This document shows, one piece after another, positions 31,740 to 40,154 of a stretch of 53,228 bases of DNA. Below the pieces are notes generated by a model. That model made no database searches. It was not told where the DNA came from and worked only from the letters and a program-made list of their open reading frames with translations. Position 1 is the first letter of the stretch. Every line of letters starts with the position of its first letter. The DNA comes from Flavobacterium sp. (GTDB lineage Bacteria; Bacteroidota; Bacteroidia; Flavobacteriales; Flavobacteriaceae): assembly GCA_017984835.1 (NCBI GenBank), contig JAGNYR010000004.1:1-53228 (forward strand). The letters are read 5' to 3'. Made by a program: the position numbers and the translations under genes.

Positions 31740-34700
31740 TTATATTTTAGAAATTAATATCATTGTTTTTATGTCATCGAACTCAATTTCTGTACCGTTT
31801 TTGATTTCATCTTCAAAAATTAATACTTCGGTTAAAGTTTCTGACATAATGTATTCGTCATTGCTTTTTATTGCTTGTTCCAATTCGCCGTTTCGTTGCA
31901 ATTGGACTTTTATTTTATCGGTAACCTCAAATCCAGAATCTTTACGGATGTTTTGAATTCGATTCACCAATTCTCTTGCTATTCCTTCTTGACGCAATGC
32001 ATCTGAAATTGTAATATCCAACGCTACTGTTAATCCGTTTGCATTGGCAACCAACCAACCCGGAATGTCTTGCGACGTAATTTCAACTTCTTCAGAAGTT
32101 AAAGTTATACTATTTCCTGCAATCTGTAACACGATACTTCCATTGCTGTCAATTTCGTTGATTTGATCGGCTGAAAAAGACTGTATCTCTTTGGAAATCA
32201 ATCCCATATCCTTTCCGAAACGAGGGCCTAATGTTTTAAAATTAGGTTTGATTTGTTTAACCAACACCCCAGAGGCATCGTCCAATAGTTGGATTTCTTT
32301 CACATTAACTTCTGCTTTAATCAGGTCAGAAATCGCTTCAATTTCTGCTCGTTGATTGTTGTCAAGCACAGGAATCATAACCCTTTGCAACGGTTGACGT
32401 ACTTTTATCATTTCCTTTTTTCTCAATGATAAAACCAACGAAGAAATCGTTTGTGCTTTCATCATTTTGCTCTCCAATGATTTATCAACAAAGTTTTCAA
32501 CGAATTCTGGAAATTTTGCCAAATGTACGCTCTCAAATCCTTCTGAATGTGTAGCTTGTGTTAAATCTCTGTATAATTTATCCATATAAAAGGGCGCAAT
32601 TGGAGAAGCTAATTTACTTACGCTTAACAAACAAGTATACAACGTTTGATAGGCAGCAATCTTATCTTGCGCATATTCTCCTTTCCAGAAGCGTCTTCTA
32701 CACAAACGAACGTACCAATTACTCAAGTTTTCCTGAACAAAATCAGAAATTGCACGGGCAGCTCTTGTCGGTTCATAGTCGGCATAAAATCCATCTACGT
32801 CTTTGATCAAGGTATTTAATTCAGAGATGATCCAACGGTCAATCTCGGGTCTTTCTTCTAGTGGAATTTCTGCTTCCGAATAAGTAAATCCATCGATATT
32901 GGCATACAAACTAAAGAACGAATAGGTGTTGTACAGCGTTCCGAAAAATTTACGGCGTACCTCAGCAATTCCTTCGATATCAAACTTCAAGTTATCCCAA
33001 GGATTCGCATTGGATATCATGTACCATCGGGTAGCATCTGGGCCATATTCTTTCAATGTTTCAAATGGATCTACAGCATTCCCTAAACGTTTCGACATTT
33101 TTTGTCCGTTTTTGTCCAATACTAATCCATTAGACACCACATTTTTGTAGGCTATTTTATCAAAAACCAACGTCCCAATGGCATGCAAAGTATAAAACCA
33201 ACCGCGTGTTTGATCGACTCCTTCTGCGATAAAATCAGCTGGGAATGATTTGTTTTGGTCAATCAACTCTTTGTTTTCAAATGGGTAATGCCATTGAGCA
33301 TAAGGCATGGCGCCCGAATCAAACCAAACATCAATCAAATCACTTTCGCGATGCATTGGTTTTCCTGAAGCCGAAACCAACGTGATTTCGTCCACCACAT
33401 TTTTATGCAAATCAATCAAATCGTAATTCGCTTCTGACATGTTTCCTATTTCAAAACCAGCAAATGGATTGCTTTTTTGGAAACCTGCTTGGATCGATTT
33501 TTCAATTTCATTGTATAATTCTTCAACCGAACCAATCAAGATTTCTTCTTGTTTGTCTTCGGTTCTCCAAATTGGCAAGGGGATTCCCCAATATCTTGAA
33601 CGTGATAAATTCCAATCGTTTGCATTTTTTAACCAATTTCCGAAACGGCCTTCACCCGTAGCCTTAGGCTTCCAGTTGATCGAATCGTTTAGGTCAAACA
33701 TGCGGTCGCGTACCTCGGTAATCTTGATGAACCAAGAATCCAATGGGTAGTATAAAATAGGCTTGTCTGTTCTCCAACAATGTGGGTAACTGTGCACGTA
33801 TTTTTCAACTTTAAACGCTTTGTTTTCTTCTTTTAACAAAATGGCAATGTCCACATCAGCTGAACGCTCAGGTGCTTCGCCTTCGTTATAATATTCGTTT
33901 TTAACGTATTTGCCTGATAATTCGCCTAATCCGTTAACAAATTTACCTTGTAAATCAACCAATGGAACGGGTGTGCCATTTTCATCTAACACCAACATAG
34001 GTGGCACTTCGGGAGTAGCTTCTTTCGCAACTTTCGCATCATCTGCTCCAAAAGTAGGTGCTGTATGAACAATTCCGGTTCCGTCTTCGGTAGTTACAAA
34101 ATCTCCAGCTATCACACGAAAAGCATCTTGCGGATTTTGATAAGGCAATGCCAATGGCATCAATTGCTCGTAACGAATTCCGACTAAATCGGCTCCTTTG
34201 GCTTCTGCCAAAATTTGGAAAGGGATTTTCTTATCTCCTGCTTTGAAGTTTTCAAAATCGGCAGCTTCAGTCGATTCGAAGAATGTTTTACCAAATTGTT
34301 TTCCAACTAAATTTTTAGCCAAGATCACATTTGCTGGTAAAAAAGTATATTGATTGAAGGTTTTCACCAACACATAATCAATTTTTGGACCTACCGTCAA
34401 AGCCGTATTGGATGGCAATGTCCAAGGCGTGGTGGTCCAAGCTAAGACATGAATGTCTCCAAATCCTTGTAAAAAATTTGGCAACGATTCAGGTTTGGTT
34501 TTAAACTGAGCAACAATGGTTGTATCGGTTACATCACGGTACGAACCTGGTTGGTTCACTTCGTGTGAAGACAAACCTGTTCCTGCTTTTGGTGAATAGG
34601 GCTGGATGGTATAGCCTTTGTACATCAAATCCTTGTTATAGATTTGTTTCAACAACCACCATACCGATTCAATGTATTTGGATTTGTAAGTAACGTATGG

Positions 34701-35144
34701 ATCTTCCATATCTACCCAATATCCCATTTTTTCGGTAAGGTCGTTCCAAACGTCTGTATAGCGCATCACGGTGCGTTTGCACGCCTCGTTGTATTCTTCT
34801 ACGGTGATGGTTTTCCCGATGTCTTCTTTGGTAATTCCTAGTTCTTTTTCGGTACCAAGTTCAACCGGTAAACCGTGGGTATCCCAACCCGCTTTTCGCT
34901 TTACTTGGAATCCTTTTTGAGTTTTATAGCGACAAAAAATATCTTTGATAGCACGAGCCATTACGTGGTGAATACCAGGCAATCCATTAGCCGAAGGCGG
35001 CCCCTCGAAAAACACATACGGAGTAGCCCCTTCTCGAGAAGTTATCGATTGATCAAATATCTTGTTGTTTTTCCAAAAATCCAATACTTCTTCTGCCGAT
35101 TTTGGCAAGTCAAGTCCTTTGTATTCAGTAAATTTTGTACTCAT
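31740..35144 (-). CDS. ileS: Isoleucyl-tRNA synthetase, type-2 lineage with swapped GIHH signature
   Basis: A 1134-residue class I synthetase that charges tRNA-Ile. The catalytic motif KMSKR is present (NGQKMSKRLGNA), as are the CP1 editing domain (TTPWTLPSNTAL, DGTGIVHTAP) and an anticodon-binding part ending in IARELVNRIQNIRKDSGF, which is typical of the eukaryote-like IleRS2 group. There is no C-terminal zinc finger of the IleRS1 type. The HIGH signature is altered: residues 57-60 read Gly-Ile-His-His (NGLPGIHHVMAR), with the first and third positions exchanged. I recall this GxHH form from reports on some IleRS2 enzymes with extreme mupirocin resistance. It is the only ileS in the window and appears to be the housekeeping copy, with a promoter at 35170-35200. 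Confidence 0.95.
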   Translation of the reverse strand: MSTKFTEYKGLDLPKSAEEVLDFWKNNKIFDQSITSREGATPYVFFEGPPSANGLPGIHHVMARAIKDIFCRYKTQKGFQVKRKAGWDTHGLPVELGTEKELGITKEDIGKTITVEEYNEACKRTVMRYTDVWNDLTEKMGYWVDMEDPYVTYKSKYIESVWWLLKQIYNKDLMYKGYTIQPYSPKAGTGLSSHEVNQPGSYRDVTDTTIVAQFKTKPESLPNFLQGFGDIHVLAWTTTPWTLPSNTALTVGPKIDYVLVKTFNQYTFLPANVILAKNLVGKQFGKTFFESTEAADFENFKAGDKKIPFQILAEAKGADLVGIRYEQLMPLALPYQNPQDAFRVIAGDFVTTEDGTGIVHTAPTFGADDAKVAKEATPEVPPMLVLDENGTPVPLVDLQGKFVNGLGELSGKYVKNEYYNEGEAPERSADVDIAILLKEENKAFKVEKYVHSYPHCWRTDKPILYYPLDSWFIKITEVRDRMFDLNDSINWKPKATGEGRFGNWLKNANDWNLSRSRYWGIPLPIWRTEDKQEEILIGSVEELYNEIEKSIQAGFQKSNPFAGFEIGNMSEANYDLIDLHKNVVDEITLVSASGKPMHRESDLIDVWFDSGAMPYAQWHYPFENKELIDQNKSFPADFIAEGVDQTRGWFYTLHAIGTLVFDKIAYKNVVSNGLVLDKNGQKMSKRLGNAVDPFETLKEYGPDATRWYMISNANPWDNLKFDIEGIAEVRRKFFGTLYNTYSFFSLYANIDGFTYSEAEIPLEERPEIDRWIISELNTLIKDVDGFYADYEPTRAARAISDFVQENLSNWYVRLCRRRFWKGEYAQDKIAAYQTLYTCLLSVSKLASPIAPFYMDKLYRDLTQATHSEGFESVHLAKFPEFVENFVDKSLESKMMKAQTISSLVLSLRKKEMIKVRQPLQRVMIPVLDNNQRAEIEAISDLIKAEVNVKEIQLLDDASGVLVKQIKPNFKTLGPRFGKDMGLISKEIQSFSADQINEIDSNGSIVLQIAGNSITLTSEEVEITSQDIPGWLVANANGLTVALDITISDALRQEGIARELVNRIQNIRKDSGFEVTDKIKVQLQRNGELEQAIKSNDEYIMSETLTEVLIFEDEIKNGTEIEFDDIKTMILISKI

Positions 35145-35169
35145 TGTATTGCTATCTTAAATCAATGTG

Positions 35170-35200
35170 CGAAAGTAGTGAATATTAGCAAATAGGCAAA
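35170..35200 (-). promoter_or_regulatory. Promoter of ileS (TTTG-N19-TACTTTCG)
   Basis: Minus-strand -7 box TACTTTCG at 35170-35177 (one mismatch) with TTTG 19 bp upstream (35197-35200). The leader would be about 20 bases, too short for a T-box. Confidence 0.45.
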
Positions 35201-35243
35201 AGGCAAGAGGTAAAAGTTATCTGTCTTTTTTACAAAAAAACGT

Positions 35244-35957
35244 TTAAGCAAATACTTCTTTCAATACATCGAGTGATTTTGGCTTTCTAAATCCGTCCAG
35301 ATGGATCGCAAAGTAATCCAACAGCAATTGTAAAAGCAACTGTCTTTCTATTCCGGAAAACATTTTTTGATCACTATCAAATTTCAAATGGATCAATTTT
35401 TTCAATAAAAAAGTTTGATGTTCCGAGACACATTGGAGCCCTTGAAAGAGGGTAAAATTTCCATCCATTGTGTTAAAATAGGGCAAATCCATGTCGGTGA
35501 TGTCTGGATAAAATCCTAAAAATTTAGACATTTCCAGCAATAATATTAAATGGAAATTTTGAGGTTCGTCGTGCATATCCAACCAAGTCAATGCTGCTTC
35601 TAAGAACGTAAATAAATCATCGTTTCGCTCCTCTTCTTGAATACAATTGCTGAGGACTTCCGAAAGAAAAATAACAATGGTACTTTTGTAAACATCGTTG
35701 TTGATGGTTTGGTAAGCAAAAGCTAATTTTATTTCTTTAAAATGTTCTAACGTGCCTTTGTTTTTATGATTCGCTTCAATTTCAATCAGTGTCAACGGTT
35801 GAAAATAGGCAATTTTTTGATTGGATTTTTTACCCGAAAAAGCATTCGGGACAAAATAGGTTTTTACGCCTTCCTGTTGCGTATAGCATTTTGTAATGAG
35901 TCCCTTTTCTTGGTATTTCAATGAGGACAGCACAATCGCTTTGGTTTTGACAATCAT
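35244..35957 (-). CDS. recO: DNA repair protein RecO
   Basis: A 237-residue recombination mediator that loads RecA on SSB-coated single-stranded DNA (RecFOR pathway). The N-terminal OB-fold begins with TKAIVLSSLKYQEKGLI, and a helical domain follows; the zinc-finger Cys residues of some RecO proteins are absent apart from isolated Cys, as in many Bacteroidota. Its ATG overlaps the porZ stop (TAATG), so the two are coupled, a pairing I recall from other Flavobacteria. Confidence 0.92.
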   Translation of the reverse strand: MIVKTKAIVLSSLKYQEKGLITKCYTQQEGVKTYFVPNAFSGKKSNQKIAYFQPLTLIEIEANHKNKGTLEHFKEIKLAFAYQTINNDVYKSTIVIFLSEVLSNCIQEEERNDDLFTFLEAALTWLDMHDEPQNFHLILLLEMSKFLGFYPDITDMDLPYFNTMDGNFTLFQGLQCVSEHQTFLLKKLIHLKFDSDQKMFSGIERQLLLQLLLDYFAIHLDGFRKPKSLDVLKEVFA

Positions 35958-38257
35958 TATCGGATAATCATTATTTTCTTCACGGTTGTATCAAGTCCGT
36001 CTTGGCTTGAAACCAAAATCAAATACACTCCAGAAGCTACTTTATACTGGCCGAAAGCGGTAGTGTCCCATTCGATTGTTCCTCCATCAGAAGTTGTTTC
36101 ATGAACTAAATTTCCTTCAACGTCTGTAATTTTTACGGTTGCTTTAGAAGTTAATCCTGCAATTTTAACCGTTCCAGCATAATCGGGACGAACTGGATTG
36201 GGATATGCATATACATTTTCTAGCGATTCGCTTGGTTTTGTCGCCGATCCTTTGAAGGAAACCAATCCTTTGTCGGTAGCAAAAAAGACCTCGCCTGTCA
36301 CGCCATCAATTTCAATATCGTTGACATTATCACTCGGAAGAGAGGAATTTGATTGGGTGAAATGATAGATCGTTTCTTGACCGTTGGACGATACTAAGAA
36401 AACGCCCGTATCTGCAGTTGAAACCCATTTTCTGTTGGCACCATCTACCGCTATATCTAAAATAAATTGCTCGTAAAAAAGCTCTTGAGCCAGCCCATCT
36501 TCTAATATGATGATCGGTTTGGTTGTGATTTCATCTTGCGACACAAATTGATCCACACTTGAAATGATTCGCAACCCTTTTCCGGTTCCTATCCAGACTT
36601 GATTTCGATTGTCTATGGCCACGCATCTTACATCTGTTGTGGGCAAATTTCCAGCTGTATTGTCTGTAATCTGCAAAGACTTGTTGAGTGTTTCGTTATA
36701 AATTGCAAGACCGCTGGTACTTGTTGGCAGCCATTTCGAATTGTTTTTATCAATTACAGGAATAGCATAACTTTCACTCGTAGGAGCCGGGATGGTTTGA
36801 GTCAAATCATAGGAAGCCCAGGTGCCATCTGCTTTGAATACTTTTAATCCTTTTTGAACAAAATTATTCGTCATCCATAAATTTCCATTCGAATCATAGG
36901 TGGGTCCATTGATGCGTATGTCTACATAATTGGGATCGGTTCCCAAAGATTGTAACCCGTTGCTCCCCGTGTTTGTATTATTGTAAAGTACCGTAGGCAC
37001 ATCATTTACTACTTTCAACAATCCGGAAAAATACGAACTGATGTAGATTTCGTTCAATTTAGTGGGATGAAAAGCAATATTGGAAAGCGACCTAGCGCCC
37101 AACAAACTGCTGTAGGGAATGGTTTTCCATCCATTGGCTTCTGTAAATTTACTAATAGGATATTTTCCGGGGCCGTTTAAAAAATAAGGGTTGTAGGTTC
37201 TGCTGTACAAGCCATACACCGCCCATAAAGCATTGGTTGCTTTTTTTACTCTAAAAATGGCATTCATGTGAGGGCCATTCGGTAGGTTGATCTCAAAATT
37301 GGCTGGGTTGGATAGGGTAGAAGAAAGCACCCCGTTTTCATTGGTTCCTATGTAAATTGTATTATCAATCACCGTCGCACAAGTGAAGGTCACCGCCGCA
37401 CTGGTAAATTGATTGGAGTTGATATGTACTAGCTGTTGAAACAAATTATTATAGACATACACATGATTTGTTGTGGTCACAATTAAATAGTTTCCATAGG
37501 CTCTGATGTCCTTCAATGGGTCCTGTAACGTAGCTATTTCAACGGGAGAAGATCCGTTAAAACGGTATAATTTTCCGTTGGCATTTACCGCAGTAATTAC
37601 CCCGTTAAACGTAGTGCCTCCCGACCAATAACCCGCATCAAAAACCTGCCATTGATTATAGTCTACAAGATTGGGGTTGGAAACCGATGCTTTTTTTATC
37701 CCTTGACTATCTGTAAATGCATACAGTTCATTATTCAAAATTGTTGTTTGTACAACCTTTACGGTCCCACCATTCGATCCTATATAAAACGTGTCGCCAA
37801 ATTCAAGAGAGGTCAAATTAAAAGTAGAAATACCATAATCACATGCGAGATAAATATTGTTTTGAAATTCTGTGAAGTGATTGATCTTTTTAATAAAGGG
37901 CGATACCGGTAATTCTTCAACAATTCCATTTTTGTACAAAAAATCTCCTGCAGGATTTTTTACTAACAACAAACCGTTGCTGTTACCAATAAAGGTGTTT
38001 TGAGTAGTTTCACTGTAGTACAGAGATGAGATGGTTTCCGCTTTTAATCCATCTACAGAATTAACCGTGGATAAAACATGGGTGTTTTTGTTTTTTGAAA
38101 AAATAGCATTTTCCGTAGCGGCATAAAAAGCAGTAGCCGATTCTGATATATCTTTCACTTGATTGTATGAAAAATACCCTTGCCACAATTGATTGTTTTG
38201 GGCATTTACAAACAACGCGCTTATTAGAAACAAGAATAAAAATTGCTTTTTAAACAT
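35957..38257 (-). CDS. porZ: PorZ-like type IX secretion component (two-propeller, T9SS C-terminal domain)
   Basis: A 766-residue secreted protein. A signal peptide (cleavage after about VNAQ at 20) is followed by repeated beta-propeller blades: LWQGYFSYNQVKDISESATAFYA, split here as LWQGYFSYNQVKD and the ATAFYAATENAIF repeat, then TISSLYY, and later KWLPTSTSGLAIY and RKWVSTADTGVFL. The C-terminus is an Ig-like domain (YAYPNPVRPDY ... VASGVYLILV ... KKIMIIR) of the T9SS type-A sorting class. PorZ delivers A-LPS or a comparable linker to the sortase PorU on the cell surface in Porphyromonas; in Flavobacteria the role is inferred. The -7 box is at 38277. Confidence 0.88.
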   Translation of the reverse strand: MFKKQFLFLFLISALFVNAQNNQLWQGYFSYNQVKDISESATAFYAATENAIFSKNKNTHVLSTVNSVDGLKAETISSLYYSETTQNTFIGNSNGLLLVKNPAGDFLYKNGIVEELPVSPFIKKINHFTEFQNNIYLACDYGISTFNLTSLEFGDTFYIGSNGGTVKVVQTTILNNELYAFTDSQGIKKASVSNPNLVDYNQWQVFDAGYWSGGTTFNGVITAVNANGKLYRFNGSSPVEIATLQDPLKDIRAYGNYLIVTTTNHVYVYNNLFQQLVHINSNQFTSAAVTFTCATVIDNTIYIGTNENGVLSSTLSNPANFEINLPNGPHMNAIFRVKKATNALWAVYGLYSRTYNPYFLNGPGKYPISKFTEANGWKTIPYSSLLGARSLSNIAFHPTKLNEIYISSYFSGLLKVVNDVPTVLYNNTNTGSNGLQSLGTDPNYVDIRINGPTYDSNGNLWMTNNFVQKGLKVFKADGTWASYDLTQTIPAPTSESYAIPVIDKNNSKWLPTSTSGLAIYNETLNKSLQITDNTAGNLPTTDVRCVAIDNRNQVWIGTGKGLRIISSVDQFVSQDEITTKPIIILEDGLAQELFYEQFILDIAVDGANRKWVSTADTGVFLVSSNGQETIYHFTQSNSSLPSDNVNDIEIDGVTGEVFFATDKGLVSFKGSATKPSESLENVYAYPNPVRPDYAGTVKIAGLTSKATVKITDVEGNLVHETTSDGGTIEWDTTAFGQYKVASGVYLILVSSQDGLDTTVKKIMIIR

Positions 38258-38276
38258 AATTAAAAAATCGATTTTA

Positions 38277-38284
38277 CAAATATA
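38277..38284 (-). promoter_or_regulatory. -7 promoter box of porZ-recO (TATATTTG)
   Basis: Exact minus-strand match 20 bases before the porZ ATG. The -33 element is not clear. Confidence 0.5.
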
Positions 38285-38332
38285 GAATAAAACGAAAACA
38301 TAATAGTTTTCATATGTAGATTAAATAAAAAA

Positions 38333-38354
38333 GCCTTCTCAATATTGAGAAGGC
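38333..38354 (-). terminator. Terminator of gdhA (perfect palindrome)
   Basis: GCCTTCTCAAT / ATTGAGAAGGC palindrome followed on the minus strand by TTTTTT, 26 bases after the gdhA stop. Confidence 0.9.
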
Positions 38355-38379
38355 CATTTTAATGGGTTTGTGGTATTAA

Positions 38380-39723
38380 TTATACGATACCTTGAGCTAA
38401 CATGGCGTCGGCAACTTTTACGAAACCTGCAATGTTGGCGCCTTTCACATAATTTACGTATCCGTCTTCTTCCACACCATATTTTTTACATTGGTTGTGA
38501 ATACCTACCATAATATCTTTCAATCGTTGGTCTACTTCTTCGCTGGTCCAATTTAAACGAATCGAATTTTGTGTCATTTCCAAACCAGATGCAGCAACTC
38601 CTCCAGCATTTGCAGCTTTTCCAGGAGCAAAAAGAACTTTGTTGCCAACAAATTGTTTGATTGCATCCAACGTACAAGGCATGTTTGCCGCTTCCGTTAC
38701 ACAAATCACTCCGTTAGCAATCAATTTTTTAGCATCTTCTTCATTCAACTCATTTTGAGTAGCACACGGAATCGCAATGTCTACTTTTACTTCCCAAACG
38801 CTTTTCCCTTTATGGAATTCGGCATTTGGATATTTCTCCAAATAGGCTTCTGCTTTGTTATCTCCTCTAGCTCTTAAATCTAACATGAACTCAATTTTAT
38901 CACCAGAAATTCCCTCTTTATCATAAATATAACCATCAGGACCTGAAATAGTTACTACTTTTCCTCCTAATTCGTTTACTTTTAAAGCAACTCCCCAAGC
39001 TACATTCCCGAATCCAGAAATAGCTACTGTTTTCCCTTTGATTTCATGTCCAATCGTTCTCAACATTTGCTCAGTAAAATAAACGACTCCATAACCTGTA
39101 GCTTCTGGTCGAATTAATGAACCTCCATAAGCGATTCCTTTTCCAGTAAGCACTCCTGTAAATTCATTTTTGATGCGTTTGTATTGACCAAACAAATACC
39201 CAATTTCTCTAGCTCCCACACCAATATCTCCGGCTGGAACGTCAAGATCTGGACCAATATGACGACACAATTCGGTCATAAATGATTGACAAAAACGCAT
39301 GATTTCTGCATCTGATTTTCCTTCTGGGTCAAAATCAGATCCTCCTTTTCCACCGCCCATTGGCAAGGTGGTCAAACTATTTTTGAATACTTGCTCGAAA
39401 GCTAAAAATTTTAAAACCGATAAATTTACTGTGTGGTGAAAACGAATTCCTCCTTTGTAAGGACCAATTGCAGAATTCATTTGGATTCTGAATCCTCTGT
39501 TCACTCTAATTTCGCCGGAATCATCCACCCATGGAACTCTAAAAATGATCGAACGCTCTGGTTCAGCTATTCTTAGCAATAAATTTTTTCCATCGTATTT
39601 TGACCTTTCTGAGATAAAAGGGATCACGGTTTCTGCGAATTCTCTAACTGCTTGAATAAATTCTGGCTCGTTTGGATTTTTGGCTTCCACTAAAGCCATA
39701 AATTGATTTATTTTCTCTTCCAT
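38380..39723 (-). CDS. gdhA: Glutamate dehydrogenase (hexameric, NADP-type)
   Basis: A 447-residue enzyme that interconverts 2-oxoglutarate plus ammonia and glutamate. The catalytic region PMGGGKGGSD has Lys126, followed by the DVPAGDIGVGAREIGY segment and the cofactor motif GFGNVAWG. The start is ATG 39723 (MEEKINQFMALVEAKNP); the longer frame to 39810 runs through a -7 box at 39800. Two possible promoters lie upstream, and a 12-bp palindrome sits between the near one and the ATG, which hints at repression control. It links amino-acid catabolism in this region to central nitrogen metabolism. Confidence 0.96.
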   Translation of the reverse strand: MEEKINQFMALVEAKNPNEPEFIQAVREFAETVIPFISERSKYDGKNLLLRIAEPERSIIFRVPWVDDSGEIRVNRGFRIQMNSAIGPYKGGIRFHHTVNLSVLKFLAFEQVFKNSLTTLPMGGGKGGSDFDPEGKSDAEIMRFCQSFMTELCRHIGPDLDVPAGDIGVGAREIGYLFGQYKRIKNEFTGVLTGKGIAYGGSLIRPEATGYGVVYFTEQMLRTIGHEIKGKTVAISGFGNVAWGVALKVNELGGKVVTISGPDGYIYDKEGISGDKIEFMLDLRARGDNKAEAYLEKYPNAEFHKGKSVWEVKVDIAIPCATQNELNEEDAKKLIANGVICVTEAANMPCTLDAIKQFVGNKVLFAPGKAANAGGVAASGLEMTQNSIRLNWTSEEVDQRLKDIMVGIHNQCKKYGVEEDGYVNYVKGANIAGFVKVADAMLAQGIV

Positions 39724-39776
39724 TTTGAACTTTTTTGTCAAATAGTAATTAACATTTGTCTTGTTTTCTAATTTAA

Positions 39777-39788
39777 GAAAACGTTTTC
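39777..39788. promoter_or_regulatory. 12-bp palindrome, possible operator of gdhA
   Basis: GAAAACGTTTTC is a perfect palindrome with a central CG, as in operators of LacI-family regulators. It lies 12 bases downstream of the -7 box at 39800 and 53 bases before the gdhA ATG, about where a roadblock operator would be. Confidence 0.4.
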
Positions 39789-39799
39789 GTAATAAGAAG

Positions 39800-39807
39800 C
39801 AAATATA
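39800..39807 (-). promoter_or_regulatory. -7 box, near promoter of gdhA (TATATTTG)
   Basis: Exact TAnnTTTG match on the minus strand, 76 bases before the gdhA ATG. No good -33 TTG is found at the expected distance. Confidence 0.4.
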
Positions 39808-39960
39808 CATCTTATAGAAATATAGCGCTCATTTTTTTGTGTTTCTACTTACTTTTGTTTTTTTGTCACTATTATTTATTAAACATTGCAGAAACGTCTA
39901 ATTTTTCATGATTTTACTAAATTAATTCTATCTTTTGTTTCGATTTAATTAATAAAAAAT

Positions 39961-39992
39961 CAAACCTAATTTTGTGACCCACTCCAACCAAA
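39961..39992 (-). promoter_or_regulatory. Far promoter of gdhA (TTTG-N20-TAGGTTTG)
   Basis: TTTG (39989-39992) and TAGGTTTG (39961-39968), spaced 20 bp on the minus strand, match the consensus exactly. It would give gdhA a leader of about 230 bases in which I see no known riboswitch. A plus-strand -7 box (TAATTTTG, 39967-39974) overlaps it back to back. The gene-free stretch 39724-40154 holds this, the near promoter, the palindrome, a short plus-strand ORF and a terminator. Confidence 0.55.
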
Positions 39993-40018
39993 ACAAGCAT
40001 AAAAATTAACTTAAATTT

Positions 40019-40105
40019 ATGATATTCAACATACTAAAACAGAAAAAACACGTTTTACTATGGTTAGTTATTAAATTTTGGTTTTTGTTAAATTTTTGGT
40101 TATAA
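40019..40105 (+). CDS. Possible 28-residue hydrophobic peptide
   Basis: A short ORF starting MIFNILKQKKHVLLWL and ending FLLNFWL, with a Lys/His-rich start and one membrane-spanning hydrophobic, Trp-rich segment. Its stop is followed directly by a terminator hairpin, and a plus-strand -7 box (TAATTTTG) lies 45 bases upstream, without a clear -33. This layout resembles small membrane peptides, including type I toxins, but a 28-codon ORF in AT-rich DNA can arise by chance. Treat it as a candidate only. Confidence 0.25.
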   Translation: MIFNILKQKKHVLLWLVIKFWFLLNFWL

Positions 40106-40135
40106 AGGCGTTCAGGAAATTATCTTGAACGCCTT
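40105..40135. terminator. Hairpin terminator, both strands possible
   Basis: GGCGTTCA / TGAACGCC stem with an 11-base loop. The T-rich tail is better on the plus strand (CCTTTTGTCTTTTC) than on the minus strand, where it would end the alcohol dehydrogenase transcript 20 bases after its stop. Confidence 0.75.
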
Positions 40136-40154
40136 TTGTCTTTTCTTGAGTTCA

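Noticed and set aside
35145-35243. T-box or other riboswitch before ileS
   Set aside because: The promoter lies about 25 bases before the ATG, leaving no room for a leader of that type.
38486-38704. Cys/Trp-rich minus-strand ORF inside gdhA
   Set aside because: Shadow frame of a strongly conserved gene; no start signal.
40019-40105. Firm call of a type I toxin
   Set aside because: Only layout and hydrophobicity support it; no antisense RNA promoter or family match can be shown, so it is kept as a low-confidence candidate.
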